Source: Oscillospiraceae bacterium (GTDB taxonomy: Bacteria > Bacillota > Clostridia > Oscillospirales > UBA929). Taken from it: a DNA stretch of 37,375 bases. The stretch is from the NCBI GenBank assembly GCA_031253545.1, contig JAIRWH010000003.1, positions 1 through 37,375 on the forward strand. Direction: 5' to 3'. Position numbers and translations under genes: made by a program. This document shows, one piece after another, positions 26,325-32,634 of this stretch. The notes below the pieces were generated by a model. It was given only the letters and a program-made list of their open reading frames with translations, searched no databases and was not told where the DNA came from. Positions within the stretch are counted from its first letter, which is position 1; each line of letters opens with the position of its first letter.

Positions 26325-28283
26325 GTGCCCGACTTTAAGGTTTGCGGGGACTTCGAGCCCGCCGGGGGTCAGGCCGAGGCCATTGACGCGCTCGCGCGCG
26401 GCGTGGAGGAGGGCTTGCCCTCGCAGACGTTGCTCGGCGTTACCGGTTCGGGCAAGACATACGTCATCGCCAAGGTCATAGAGCGCGTCCGGCGCCCCAC
26501 GCTTGTGCTCGCCCACAACAAAACGCTCGCCGCGCAGCTTTGCGAGGAGTTTCGCCACCTCTTCCCCCACAACGCCGTGGAATATTTCGTGTCCTATTAC
26601 GACTATTACCGCCCGGAGGCGTATATACCCACCACGGATACCTACGTGGAAAAAGACAGCTCCATAAACGACGAGATAGAGCGCTTGCGCCACAGCGCGT
26701 CCTCGTCGCTGTTTGAGCGGCGCGACGTGCTGGTGGTCTGCTCGGTGAGCTGCATCTATTCGCTCGGCTCCCCGGAGGAATACGGCAAGATGACCATATC
26801 GCTGCGGCCGGGCATGGAAAAGCCCCGCGCCCGGCTGATAAAAGACTTGGTGGAAATCCGCTACACGCGCAACGACGTGGCGTTTGAGCCGGGGTGTTTC
26901 CGCGTGCGCGGGGGCAGCTTGGATATATACCCCGTGTATTCCGCCGGCCACGCCGTGAGGGTGGAATACTTCGGCGACGAGATAGAGCGTATCACGGAGT
27001 TTCAGGTTTCCACGGGCGCTTTGCGCGCCGAACTGCGCCATGTGGCCGTGTATCCCGCCTCCCACTATATCACCGAGCGCGAAAACATCGAGCGCGCCGC
27101 CCGCGATATTGAGAAAGAGTTACACGAACGCGCGGCGTGGTTCAGGGAGCAGGGCAAGGAGTTGGAGGCGCAGCGGCTGACGCAGCGCACGATGTTTGAC
27201 TTAGAAATGCTGCGGGAGGCGGGCTTCTGCTCCGGGGTGGAGAATTATTCGCGGGTGATTGCCGGCCGCGCGCCGGGCTCCACGCCGCACACGCTCATGG
27301 ATTACTTCCCGAAGGACTATATGCTCGTGGTGGACGAATCCCATGTGACGCTGCCGCAGGTGCGCGCCATGCACGCCGGCGACAGGGCGCGCAAGAAGGC
27401 GCTCATAGATTACGGTTTCAGGCTCCCCTCCGCCTACGACAACAGGCCGCTGCGCTTTGACGAGTTTTGCGCCAAGCAGGGCGTCACGCTGTATGTGTCC
27501 GCCACGCCCGCGTCCTACGAACGCGAGCAAAGCGACCGGGTGGTGGAATTGGTGCTGCGCCCCACGGGGTTGCTCGACCCGGAAATATCCGTGCGGCCCG
27601 TCGCCGGGCAGATAGACGATTTATACGGGGAAATCAACGCCCGCGCCTCGCGCGGCGAGCGGGTGCTGGTCACGGCCCTGACCAAGAAGATGGCCGAGGA
27701 CCTCACGGCGTATTTGCAGCAACTGAACGTGAAGGCGCGCTATATGCACCATCAGGTGGACACCTTAGAGCGTATGGAGCTGCTGCGCGACTTGCGCTTG
27801 GGTGTGTTTGACGTGCTTGTGGGCATAAACCTGCTGCGCGAGGGGCTTGACCTGCCGGAGGTGAGCCTTGTGGCTATCCTCGACGCGGACAAAGAGGGCT
27901 TTTTGCGTTCGGACACGGCCTTGGTGCAGACAATCGGCCGCGCGGCAAGGCACGAGGCGGGGCTTGTGATAATGTACGCGGACAAAATCACGCCGTCCAT
28001 GAGCGTGGCGATTGCCGAGACCAACCGCCGCCGCGAGATGCAAAAAGCCCACAACGAGCGGCACGGCATTGTGCCGAAGAGCATAGTGAAAGACGTGCGC
28101 GACACGCTTGAGGTTTCCCGCTCCGCCGCCGAGAAGGAGCGCGCGGGCAATATGACCGAGCGCGAGCGGCGGGAACTGATTGAGCGCATGGAGGCGGACA
28201 TGAAAAAGGCCGCGAAGATGTTGGAGTTCGAGTACGCCGCCTTGCTGCGCGACCGGATAATCAAACTTCGCGCGGGGAAGTGA
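26325..28283 (+). CDS. uvrB: Excinuclease ABC subunit B
   Basis: About 652 residues, the damage-verifying helicase of nucleotide excision repair. Walker A GVTGSGKT is at residues 38-45; the damage-probing beta-hairpin region [20 protein letters not shown] follows, then helicase motifs [21 protein letters not shown]-type, [21 protein letters not shown] and QTIGRAAR. The C-terminal UVR domain ([20 protein letters not shown]) that contacts UvrC is complete. GTG at 26325 gives the usual N-terminus ([19 protein letters not shown]); TTG at 26316 is an alternative. It is read 29 nt after cheW, between chemotaxis genes, and uvrA is not in the window. Confidence 0.96.
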   Translation: MPDFKVCGDFEPAGGQAEAIDALARGVEEGLPSQTLLGVTGSGKTYVIAKVIERVRRPTLVLAHNKTLAAQLCEEFRHLFPHNAVEYFVSYYDYYRPEAYIPTTDTYVEKDSSINDEIERLRHSASSSLFERRDVLVVCSVSCIYSLGSPEEYGKMTISLRPGMEKPRARLIKDLVEIRYTRNDVAFEPGCFRVRGGSLDIYPVYSAGHAVRVEYFGDEIERITEFQVSTGALRAELRHVAVYPASHYITERENIERAARDIEKELHERAAWFREQGKELEAQRLTQRTMFDLEMLREAGFCSGVENYSRVIAGRAPGSTPHTLMDYFPKDYMLVVDESHVTLPQVRAMHAGDRARKKALIDYGFRLPSAYDNRPLRFDEFCAKQGVTLYVSATPASYEREQSDRVVELVLRPTGLLDPEISVRPVAGQIDDLYGEINARASRGERVLVTALTKKMAEDLTAYLQQLNVKARYMHHQVDTLERMELLRDLRLGVFDVLVGINLLREGLDLPEVSLVAILDADKEGFLRSDTALVQTIGRAARHEAGLVIMYADKITPSMSVAIAETNRRREMQKAHNERHGIVPKSIVKDVRDTLEVSRSAAEKERAGNMTERERRELIERMEADMKKAAKMLEFEYAALLRDRIIKLRAGK

Positions 28284-28310
28284 GTCCGCCTTTCGCTGAA
28301 ATATCCCTTG

Positions 28311-28339
28311 TTGCGCTTTTTTGCGGCGTGTGGTATAAT
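28311..28339 (+). promoter_or_regulatory. Promoter of cheC-cheD
   Basis: TTGCGC (28311-28316), 17 bases, TATAAT (28334-28339) with TG one base before the -10 (extended -10). The cheC-cheD pair can therefore be expressed separately from uvrB. Confidence 0.65.
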
Positions 28340-28377
28340 TGCCGAAAATACAATGTCGGAAATGAGGGGCGAACGCT

Positions 28378-28992
28378 ATGAAGGATATGTTCAACAACGA
28401 CCTGTACCTCGACGTAATGCGCGAAATCGGCACAATCGGCTCCGGCAACGCGCTCTCCTCGCTCTCGTCCATGATGGCCAACCCCGTCAATATGATAGTA
28501 CCCGTGGTGAAGACCATGGAATATTCCCAGGTGCTTGAGGATATGGGCGGGCCGGAGCAGATGCTGGTGGGTCTGTTGCTCACGTTGGGCGGCGACGTGG
28601 AGGGCATGATAATGTTCCTGCTCCACAAAGACTTCGCCCATGTGATGCTCAACACGCTGCTGGGCAAAAAAATCGAAAACTTTGAGCAGATAGACGAAAT
28701 GGGCTACTCCGCGCTCAAAGAGGTGTCCAGCATCATGGCGGGCTCCTATTGCAACGTCATATCCTCCATGACGGGCCTCACCATAAAAATCTCCACCCCC
28801 GACATCACCGTGGATATGCTCGGCGCCATCATCAGCGTGCCCACCATCTACTACGCCAACATCAGCGACAGAATCATCTACATCGAGGGCGGTTTCAGCG
28901 GCAACGGCCTTGTGGCGAACTGCCATATCCTCATGATACCCGACGAAGTTTCCCTCAAAAAAATACTGACCAATCTCGGTCTTGAGGGATGA
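28378..28992 (+). CDS. cheC: CheC-family protein with both phosphatase Asn residues replaced
   Basis: A 204-residue CheC-like protein with its two pseudo-symmetric helices. The CheC active-site consensus is D/S-x3-E-x2-N-x22-P, used to dephosphorylate CheY-P. Here site 1 reads D12-VMR-E16-IG-T19 and, exactly 22 residues later, Pro42. Site 2 reads S111-ALK-E115-VS-S118 with Pro141, again 22 residues on. The Glu and Pro positions fit, but the Asn is Thr in one site and Ser in the other, so phosphatase activity should be weak or absent. CheC also binds and regulates the deamidase CheD, whose gene overlaps its stop by 4 nt, and that function may remain. The ATG at 28378 is preceded by GGGGCGAACGCT. 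Confidence 0.85.
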   Translation: MKDMFNNDLYLDVMREIGTIGSGNALSSLSSMMANPVNMIVPVVKTMEYSQVLEDMGGPEQMLVGLLLTLGGDVEGMIMFLLHKDFAHVMLNTLLGKKIENFEQIDEMGYSALKEVSSIMAGSYCNVISSMTGLTIKISTPDITVDMLGAIISVPTIYYANISDRIIYIEGGFSGNGLVANCHILMIPDEVSLKKILTNLGLEG

Positions 28993-29480
28993 GCAACACC
29001 ATCAAGGTCGGTATAGCCGACCTAAACGTGTGCAAAGCGCCCGATGTGCTCGTCACATACGCGCTTGGCTCGTGCGTGGGTATCTGCCTCTACGATGTGG
29101 CCACCCGCGTGGCCGGCCTGTCTCATATCATGCTGCCCATTTGCGAATCCGGGAGCACGAGCGCGCTTTCGCAGCCGTACCGTTTCGCGGATACCGCCAT
29201 ACCCCTGCTCGTGAAGAAGATGGAGCAGCTCGGCTGCAATAAGCTGCGCCTGAAAGCGAAGATTGCCGGGGGCGCGAAGATGTTTGCCGCCGCGGGCAAC
29301 AGCTCCATCGGCAATATCGGCATACGCAACGTCATCGCCGTGAAGGCGGCGCTCTCGCAGCTGCGTATACAGGTTGTGGCCGAAGACACGGGCAAGGACT
29401 TCGGGCGCACCGTGTTCTTTTCCGCCGCGGACGGCGTTATGGTGGTAAAATCCGCCACAAAAGGCGAATGGAACTTGTAA
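28989..29480 (+). CDS. cheD: Chemoreceptor glutamine deamidase CheD
   Basis: A 163-residue CheD, which deamidates specific Gln residues of methyl-accepting chemotaxis proteins and interacts with CheC. The catalytic triad is visible: T23 and C29 in VTYALGSCVGICLYD and H46 in GLSHIMLP. KIAGGAKMFA and NVIAVKAALSQLRIQVVAED also fit the family. ATG overlaps the cheC stop (ATGA), so CheC and CheD are made in coupled amounts. Receptors and CheB/CheR are not in the window. A long inverted repeat with a T-run follows the stop. Confidence 0.95.
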   Translation: MSNTIKVGIADLNVCKAPDVLVTYALGSCVGICLYDVATRVAGLSHIMLPICESGSTSALSQPYRFADTAIPLLVKKMEQLGCNKLRLKAKIAGGAKMFAAAGNSSIGNIGIRNVIAVKAALSQLRIQVVAEDTGKDFGRTVFFSAADGVMVVKSATKGEWNL

Positions 29481-29512
29481 CCCGCGCTTTGTTAATTGAT
29501 ATGCCTTTTCGC

Positions 29513-29576
29513 AAAAACCCAACACACACCCTATATCTGACAAGATATAGGGTGAATGATTGACTAAGGGTTTTTT
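29513..29576 (+). terminator. Long hairpin with T-run after cheD
   Basis: CACCCTATATCT (29527-29538) and AGATATAGGGTG (29543-29554) form a perfect 12-bp stem with a 4-nt loop. Outside it AAAAACCC (29513-29520) pairs with GGGTTTTT (29568-29575), and the T-run is part of that arm. Probably an intrinsic terminator; the nested symmetry is larger than usual. Confidence 0.55.
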
Positions 29577-29671
29577 CTTATGCTATAAATATAGGTCGCG
29601 GGTAAATATAATCGCTATCTTCATTTTTTTGGGGGGCGGGGGGTTGCGCGCGGGGGGCGGCAGCCCTTGAC

Positions 29672-29768
29672 CTTGCCCGAAAGGCGCGTTCCCCGTCCCC
29701 GTTGCGGGGGTTGTGCGTGACCCCTCGGTCTTGCCCGAAAGGCGCGTTCCCCGTCCCCGTTGCGGGGG
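29672..29768. repeat. 39-bp direct repeat, two copies
   Basis: Bases 29672-29710 and 29730-29768 are identical over 39 bp, with a 58-bp period. The unit starts CTTGCCCGAAAGGCGCG and ends in GTTGCGGGGG. It lies in a gene-free, G/C-run-rich stretch (29581-29818) that also holds GCGGGGGC/GCCCCCGC around 29770-29788. Confidence 0.85.
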
Positions 29769-29783
29769 CGCGGGGGCGAAGCC
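29764..29783 (+). repeat. Dispersed 20-bp intergenic repeat, copy 1
   Basis: GGGGGCGCGGGGGCGAAGCC occurs here and again at 34800-34819; a G-rich GGGCGGGCGGGAA-like tail follows both copies. Confidence 0.6.
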
Positions 29784-29818
29784 CCCGCTCCTTTGCGGGC
29801 GGGCGGGCGGGAATGGGA

Positions 29819-29847
29819 TTGACTTATTGCCTGCGCTGTGATATAAA
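29819..29847 (+). promoter_or_regulatory. Promoter of the type I toxin mRNA
   Basis: TTGACT (29819-29824), 17 bases, TATAAA (29842-29847), giving a leader of roughly 75 nt before the toxin ORF. Confidence 0.7.
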
Positions 29848-29932
29848 GCGCTTAGGGCGTTGCCATAACGGTAGGCGGTTAGCCGATATTCCTCTTTGAG
29901 TGTTTTCACGAAGGGAGGTGAGGCTCACGACT

Positions 29933-30016
29933 TTGTTTGAGGTTCTTTACTTGCTTCTCATGGCTATTTCGGTTTATATAGCATGGAGGTCTTGGAAAGA
30001 CGACAATAAGAAGTGA
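29933..30016 (+). CDS. Holin-like type I toxin (small hydrophobic peptide)
   Basis: A short ORF just after a very strong AAGGGAGGTGAGG (29911-29923). From TTG at 29933 it gives 27 residues: FEVLYLLLMAISVYIAW then RSWKDDNKK, a single membrane helix with a charged, Lys-ending tail. This is the pattern of the putative holin-like toxins of Firmicutes type I toxin-antitoxin loci. In those, the peptide usually begins two or three codons earlier (an M-T-T/L stretch); here that frame has ACG ACT preceded by CTC, not a start codon, so TTG at 29933 is the best start. The stop codon lies within the 5' arm of the following hairpin, as in related loci. Overexpression of such peptides damages the membrane. 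Its own promoter, hairpin and antisense promoter make a complete module. Confidence 0.7.
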   Translation: MFEVLYLLLMAISVYIAWRSWKDDNKK

Positions 30017-30086
30017 CCGCCCCGGCCAAGGTGTGCGGTCACTTCTGCATATCTCAGGCTAACCGCTTGACGGCAGCGCCCTTTGT
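29995..30086 (-). ncRNA. Antisense antitoxin RNA of the type I module
   Basis: A minus-strand promoter (TTGACA/TATAAG) predicts an RNA starting near 30086. It runs through GGGCGCTGCC and GCGGTTAGCC, then the AGAAGTGACCGC hairpin (30046-30009), and ends in TATTGTCGTCTTT. It would be about 90 nt and overlap the 3' end of the toxin mRNA, as RatA-like and SR4-like antitoxins do. Ends are predicted, not measured. Confidence 0.6.
30009..30046. terminator. Shared hairpin of toxin mRNA and antitoxin RNA
   Basis: AGAAGTGACCGC (30009-30020) and GCGGTCACTTCT (30035-30046) are a perfect 12-bp inverted repeat with a 14-nt loop. The T-rich tract is on the minus-strand side, so it should terminate the antisense RNA best; toxin mRNA may extend further. 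Confidence 0.65.
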
Positions 30087-30092
30087 ATGTTT

Positions 30093-30121
30093 CTTATATC
30101 ACGGGGCGAGGGGGTTGTCAA
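30093..30121 (-). promoter_or_regulatory. Promoter of the antitoxin RNA
   Basis: TTGACA (30121-30116), exactly 17 bases, TATAAG (30098-30093) on the minus strand, nearer to consensus than the toxin promoter, as expected for an antitoxin made in excess. Confidence 0.75.
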
Positions 30122-30167
30122 GGGGGAGGTTGTCGGTTGTCGGGCGGACGGGCGCGGGGGAGGCGTG

Positions 30168-30365
30168 AAGAACACAACAAGGAAGGGTATCGCGATGTCT
30201 GCGTTTTCGGCCGCGTATATCTACGCGAATGGCGGCAAGAAACTCCTTGCGCTTTTCGCGCAAATCGGCGCGCCCAACATCCGGGCGCTGGAGCTCAACG
30301 GCGAACCCGTGCGCGGGCTCAACAGCCTGCTGAAAGTTGTGCTGCCGCCGCCCGACGAAGACTGA
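30168..30365 (+). CDS. Small hypothetical protein
   Basis: Not recognised. From GTG at 30168 (GGGGGAGG just upstream) it encodes 65 residues; from ATG at 30195 (GGAAGGG upstream) 56. The sequence includes SAFSAAYIYANGGKKLLALF and NIRALELNGEPVRGLNSLL, ending LPPPDED. It has no signal peptide or obvious membrane helix. It lies between the type I toxin locus and hicA, with no clear promoter of its own. The consistent codon use and two good ribosome binding sites favour a real gene over chance, but weakly. After its stop, 30366-30420 holds a short GCGGGA/TCCCGC stem. Confidence 0.45.
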   Translation, partial: KNTTRKGIAMSAFSAAYIYANGGKKLLALFAQIGAPNIRALELNGEPVRGLNSLLKVVLPPPDED

Positions 30366-30420
30366 GGGCGAGCGCCTTTTCCACAACACGCGGGAACACC
30401 GCTCCCGCAGGTTATATCGC

Positions 30421-30449
30421 TTGACAGCCGTGCGTATTATGCGTATACT
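30421..30449 (+). promoter_or_regulatory. Promoter of hicAB
   Basis: TTGACA (30421-30426), 17 bases, TATACT (30444-30449), 20 nt before the hicA ATG; the leader is short and ends in GAGGGG. Confidence 0.8.
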
Positions 30450-30469
30450 GTAACCGAGGGGATGTGCGC

Positions 30470-30664
30470 ATGAAGTTTCGGGAGGTAGAGAAAATTGTTC
30501 TGACCGACGGATGGATATTCAAAAACGCCAAAGGCTCACATTATCAGTATATCCACCCTACAAAGCCCGGAAAAGTAACTATTCCCTGCCATTCCGGCGA
30601 CATAGCCCCCGTTATTGTAAAACACATCTTGAAACAAGCCGGATTGTGGGAGGCTCAAACATGA
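30470..30664 (+). CDS. hicA: HicA-type mRNA interferase toxin
   Basis: A 64-residue protein with the double-stranded-RNA-binding-like HicA fold: MKFREVEKIVLTDGWIF, the catalytic His in KGSHYQYIHP (H24), and KVTIPCHSGDIAP with a C-terminal helix VIVKHILKQAGL. HicA toxins cleave mRNA when released from HicB. The ATG at 30470 is 8 nt from GAGGGG; a GTG two codons upstream is less likely. Its stop overlaps the hicB start by 4 nt (ATGA), so toxin and antitoxin are translated together. Confidence 0.93.
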   Translation: MKFREVEKIVLTDGWIFKNAKGSHYQYIHPTKPGKVTIPCHSGDIAPVIVKHILKQAGLWEAQT

Positions 30665-31122
30665 AACTGACATATCCCGCATGTTTTTATGAAGACCCGG
30701 ATACCGGTGCCTACGCCGTGGTGGTACCTGATTTGCCCGGGTGCGCCACGGGAGCCGACAACCTTGCGGACGCAATACTGATGGGGATTGACGCCGCGTC
30801 GGGCTGGGTGCTGTCCGAACTGGAAGAAGGCCGCCCTATTCCCGCTACGAGCGCGATTAACGCGATAGAGCCCGAACGAGGCGGATTTGTCAGTTTATTG
30901 GTGCTTGATATGGACGCTTATGCCGAAAAACACGGCAACAAAACCGTCAGAAAGAACCTCACGTTACCCGCGTGGCTCAATACGTTCGCCGAATCCCGGC
31001 AAGTGAATTTTTCGCGGGTCTTGCAGGACTCCCTAACGGATATGTATCGGCGGCGTCAGCCGTCCCCGCTTTCTCCCGCAACGCGCGGGAAAAAACCTGT
31101 TGACAACGCCGCGCGGCGTTGA
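30661..31122 (+). CDS. hicB: HicB-type antitoxin
   Basis: A 153-residue antitoxin. The N-terminal half is the HicB partial RNase H-like fold (KLTYPACFYEDPDTGAYAVV, VPDLPGCATGADNLADAI, DAASGWVLSELEEG). The C-terminal half has a DNA-binding segment of ribbon-helix-helix type (NKTVRKNLTLPAWLNTFAE, then NFSRVLQDSLTDMY). It neutralises HicA and probably represses the hicAB promoter. The last 20 residues (RRRQPSPLSPATRG onward) are a basic, Pro-rich tail whose DNA also contains the promoter of the next gene, so the tail may owe its sequence to that overlap. Confidence 0.9.
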   Translation: MKLTYPACFYEDPDTGAYAVVVPDLPGCATGADNLADAILMGIDAASGWVLSELEEGRPIPATSAINAIEPERGGFVSLLVLDMDAYAEKHGNKTVRKNLTLPAWLNTFAESRQVNFSRVLQDSLTDMYRRRQPSPLSPATRGKKPVDNAARR

Positions 31123-31128
31123 TATAAT
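31100..31128 (+). promoter_or_regulatory. Promoter with 18-bp palindrome in the spacer
   Basis: TTGACA (31100-31105), 17 bases, TATAAT (31123-31128), consensus at both boxes. CAACGCCGCGCGGCGTTG (31104-31121) is a perfect palindrome filling the spacer, a classic repressor-site position. The -35 and the spacer lie within the hicB coding end. Confidence 0.8.
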
Positions 31129-31203
31129 TTACTCTGTGAATAATATGTGAACGCCTCTTTACAAGGGGGTTTGCACAACTTGACTGCAAAGGAGAATGAA
31201 AAG

Positions 31204-31626
31204 ATGGACCCGAACAACAATCAGCAACCCCCGCAGCAGCCCCCGGCATATAACCCCCCGCCTCCGTCCTACGCCCCGCCCCCGTCCTACGCCCCGCCCG
31301 GCTACGGCCCGCCCGGCTACGGCCCGCCGCCGAAGAACCCCGGCCAAGGGCTGGGCATCGCCTCCATGATTCTGGGCATCCTCTGCCTTCTCTCGGTCGG
31401 ATGGGGCGTTGCGCTCGGCATCGTGGGCATTATTCTGGGCATAATGGGCAAGAAAAAATCCGACGAGGCGGGTATGCCCTCCGGCATGGCTAAGGCGGGT
31501 CTTATCTGCAGCATCATCGGTCTCGGCGTCGGCCTCATTCTGTGCGCCGCGTGCGTCATCCCCCTCGCTTGCAGCATATGCTCCGCCGCGCCCGGAGCCG
31601 CGTCCTTATGCTCTTCCGGCTGGTAA
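31204..31626 (+). CDS. DUF4190-like membrane protein with Pro-rich N-terminus
   Basis: A 140-residue protein. The first 48 residues are Pro/Tyr/Gln/Gly-rich, with PPPSYAPPPSYAPPGYGPPG-like units. The DUF4190 pattern follows: GQGLGIASMILGILCLLSVG, then GVALGIVGIILGIMGKKKSD, giving two membrane helices, then MAKAGLICSIIGLGVGLILC as a third. The last 30 residues have seven Cys, which is not a usual feature. AGGAG lies 8 nt upstream of the ATG. Function unknown; these proteins are often near membrane and stress genes. It is monocistronic or read into lgt past a terminator-like hairpin. Confidence 0.8.
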   Translation: MDPNNNQQPPQQPPAYNPPPPSYAPPPSYAPPGYGPPGYGPPPKNPGQGLGIASMILGILCLLSVGWGVALGIVGIILGIMGKKKSDEAGMPSGMAKAGLICSIIGLGVGLILCAACVIPLACSICSAAPGAASLCSSGW

Positions 31627-31656
31627 TAATCTCTCCGAAAATCACTCATTAGCCCC

Positions 31657-31708
31657 GGAAACGCCGCGTTACCCGCCGCGCGCGGGAAAGATGCGGCGTT
31701 TCCTTTTT
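31657..31708 (+). terminator. Terminator or attenuator between the DUF4190 gene and lgt
   Basis: GGAAACGCCGC (31657-31667) and GCGGCGTTTCC (31693-31703) form an 11-bp stem, with CCCGC/GCGGG inside the loop, followed by TTTTT. It ends only about 5 nt before the lgt ribosome binding site, and no lgt promoter is seen after it. Confidence 0.75.
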
Positions 31709-31730
31709 CCGCAAGGGAGGTTTTGCCCGT

Positions 31731-32567
31731 ATGCACCCGTATATTAACGCGCTCGGCAGGGATATTCCCGTATTCGGCTTAATGGCGCTGGCGGGTATCG
31801 GCGCGGCTTTGGGCATTGTGGCCCTGCTCTGCCCCCGGAAAGGCGTGAACCGCTCGGATGCCACGCTCACGGCGCTCATGGCGGTGGCGTGCGCCATGGC
31901 GGGCGCGTGGCTCATCGGCCCGATTATAAAGCTGCCCGATGTGCTTATCCATTGGGAGCGCTATTCCTCCATGCCGCTCGGCAGCTTCCTGGCGTGGTTT
32001 GCCGGGGGCATAGTATATTACGGCGGGTTTATCGGCGGAGCGGCGGGCGCGCTCATTTTCTGCCGCGCCTTCAAGATGCCGTTTCTGCCTATGGCCGACA
32101 TATACGCCGTGGCTTTGCCCGCCGGACACGCCCTCGGCCGCGTGGGCTGCTTCTTCGGCGGCTGCTGCTTCGGCGTGGAAGTGCCCGCAACCCACCCGCT
32201 TGCCGTAACCTACCCCCCGCGCCACGACGGGCTCGACGCGGTGGCCGCGCCGGCGGGGGTGCCGTTGCTGCCCGTGCCGCTCATAGAGGCGGCGGGCAAT
32301 CTCATAATCTCCGCCGCAGTGTTGTGCTTTCTGTATCTCACAAGGCGTTCCGCCGTGCCCGGCCGGGCGTTGGCGCTATACGGCCTATTGTACTCCGCGC
32401 AACGCTTTACCATAGAGTTTTTCCGGGGCGACGCGCTGCGCGGCGTATACGGCGGAGTGTCCACCTCGCAATATATCAGTGTTGCCCTGTTTGCCCTCAG
32501 CGCCGCCCTCATGCTTTGGACATTCCGCAAAAAGAAGCCCCCGCTTTGCCCCGCGCCTTGCCCGTAA
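31731..32567 (+). CDS. lgt: Prolipoprotein diacylglyceryl transferase family protein
   Basis: A 278-residue polytopic membrane protein with about seven helices. Lgt attaches diacylglyceryl from phosphatidylglycerol to the lipobox Cys. Marks include YYGGFIGGAAGALIFCR near residues 102-118, the region around HALGRVGCFFGGCCFG near 139-154 (compare GRxGNFxNxE in E. coli Lgt) and RFTIEFFRGD near 224-233 with the second conserved Arg. The Cys-rich GCFFGGCCFG loop differs from classical Lgt and is typical of a divergent Firmicutes subgroup; so activity is likely but less certain. AAGGGAGG is upstream of the ATG. The lipoprotein at 2403-3590 would be a client. Confidence 0.85.
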   Translation: MHPYINALGRDIPVFGLMALAGIGAALGIVALLCPRKGVNRSDATLTALMAVACAMAGAWLIGPIIKLPDVLIHWERYSSMPLGSFLAWFAGGIVYYGGFIGGAAGALIFCRAFKMPFLPMADIYAVALPAGHALGRVGCFFGGCCFGVEVPATHPLAVTYPPRHDGLDAVAAPAGVPLLPVPLIEAAGNLIISAAVLCFLYLTRRSAVPGRALALYGLLYSAQRFTIEFFRGDALRGVYGGVSTSQYISVALFALSAALMLWTFRKKKPPLCPAPCP

Positions 32568-32634
32568 ACCCCGCCGGCCGACCGACGGTGTTATTTGCGC
32601 GAAACGCGGCGGGCGCGCCGCGTTTCCGCTCCCC

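Noticed and set aside
29581-29800. Repeats considered as a CRISPR array
   Set aside because: Only two 39-bp units with a 19-bp gap of low complexity, and no cas genes nearby.
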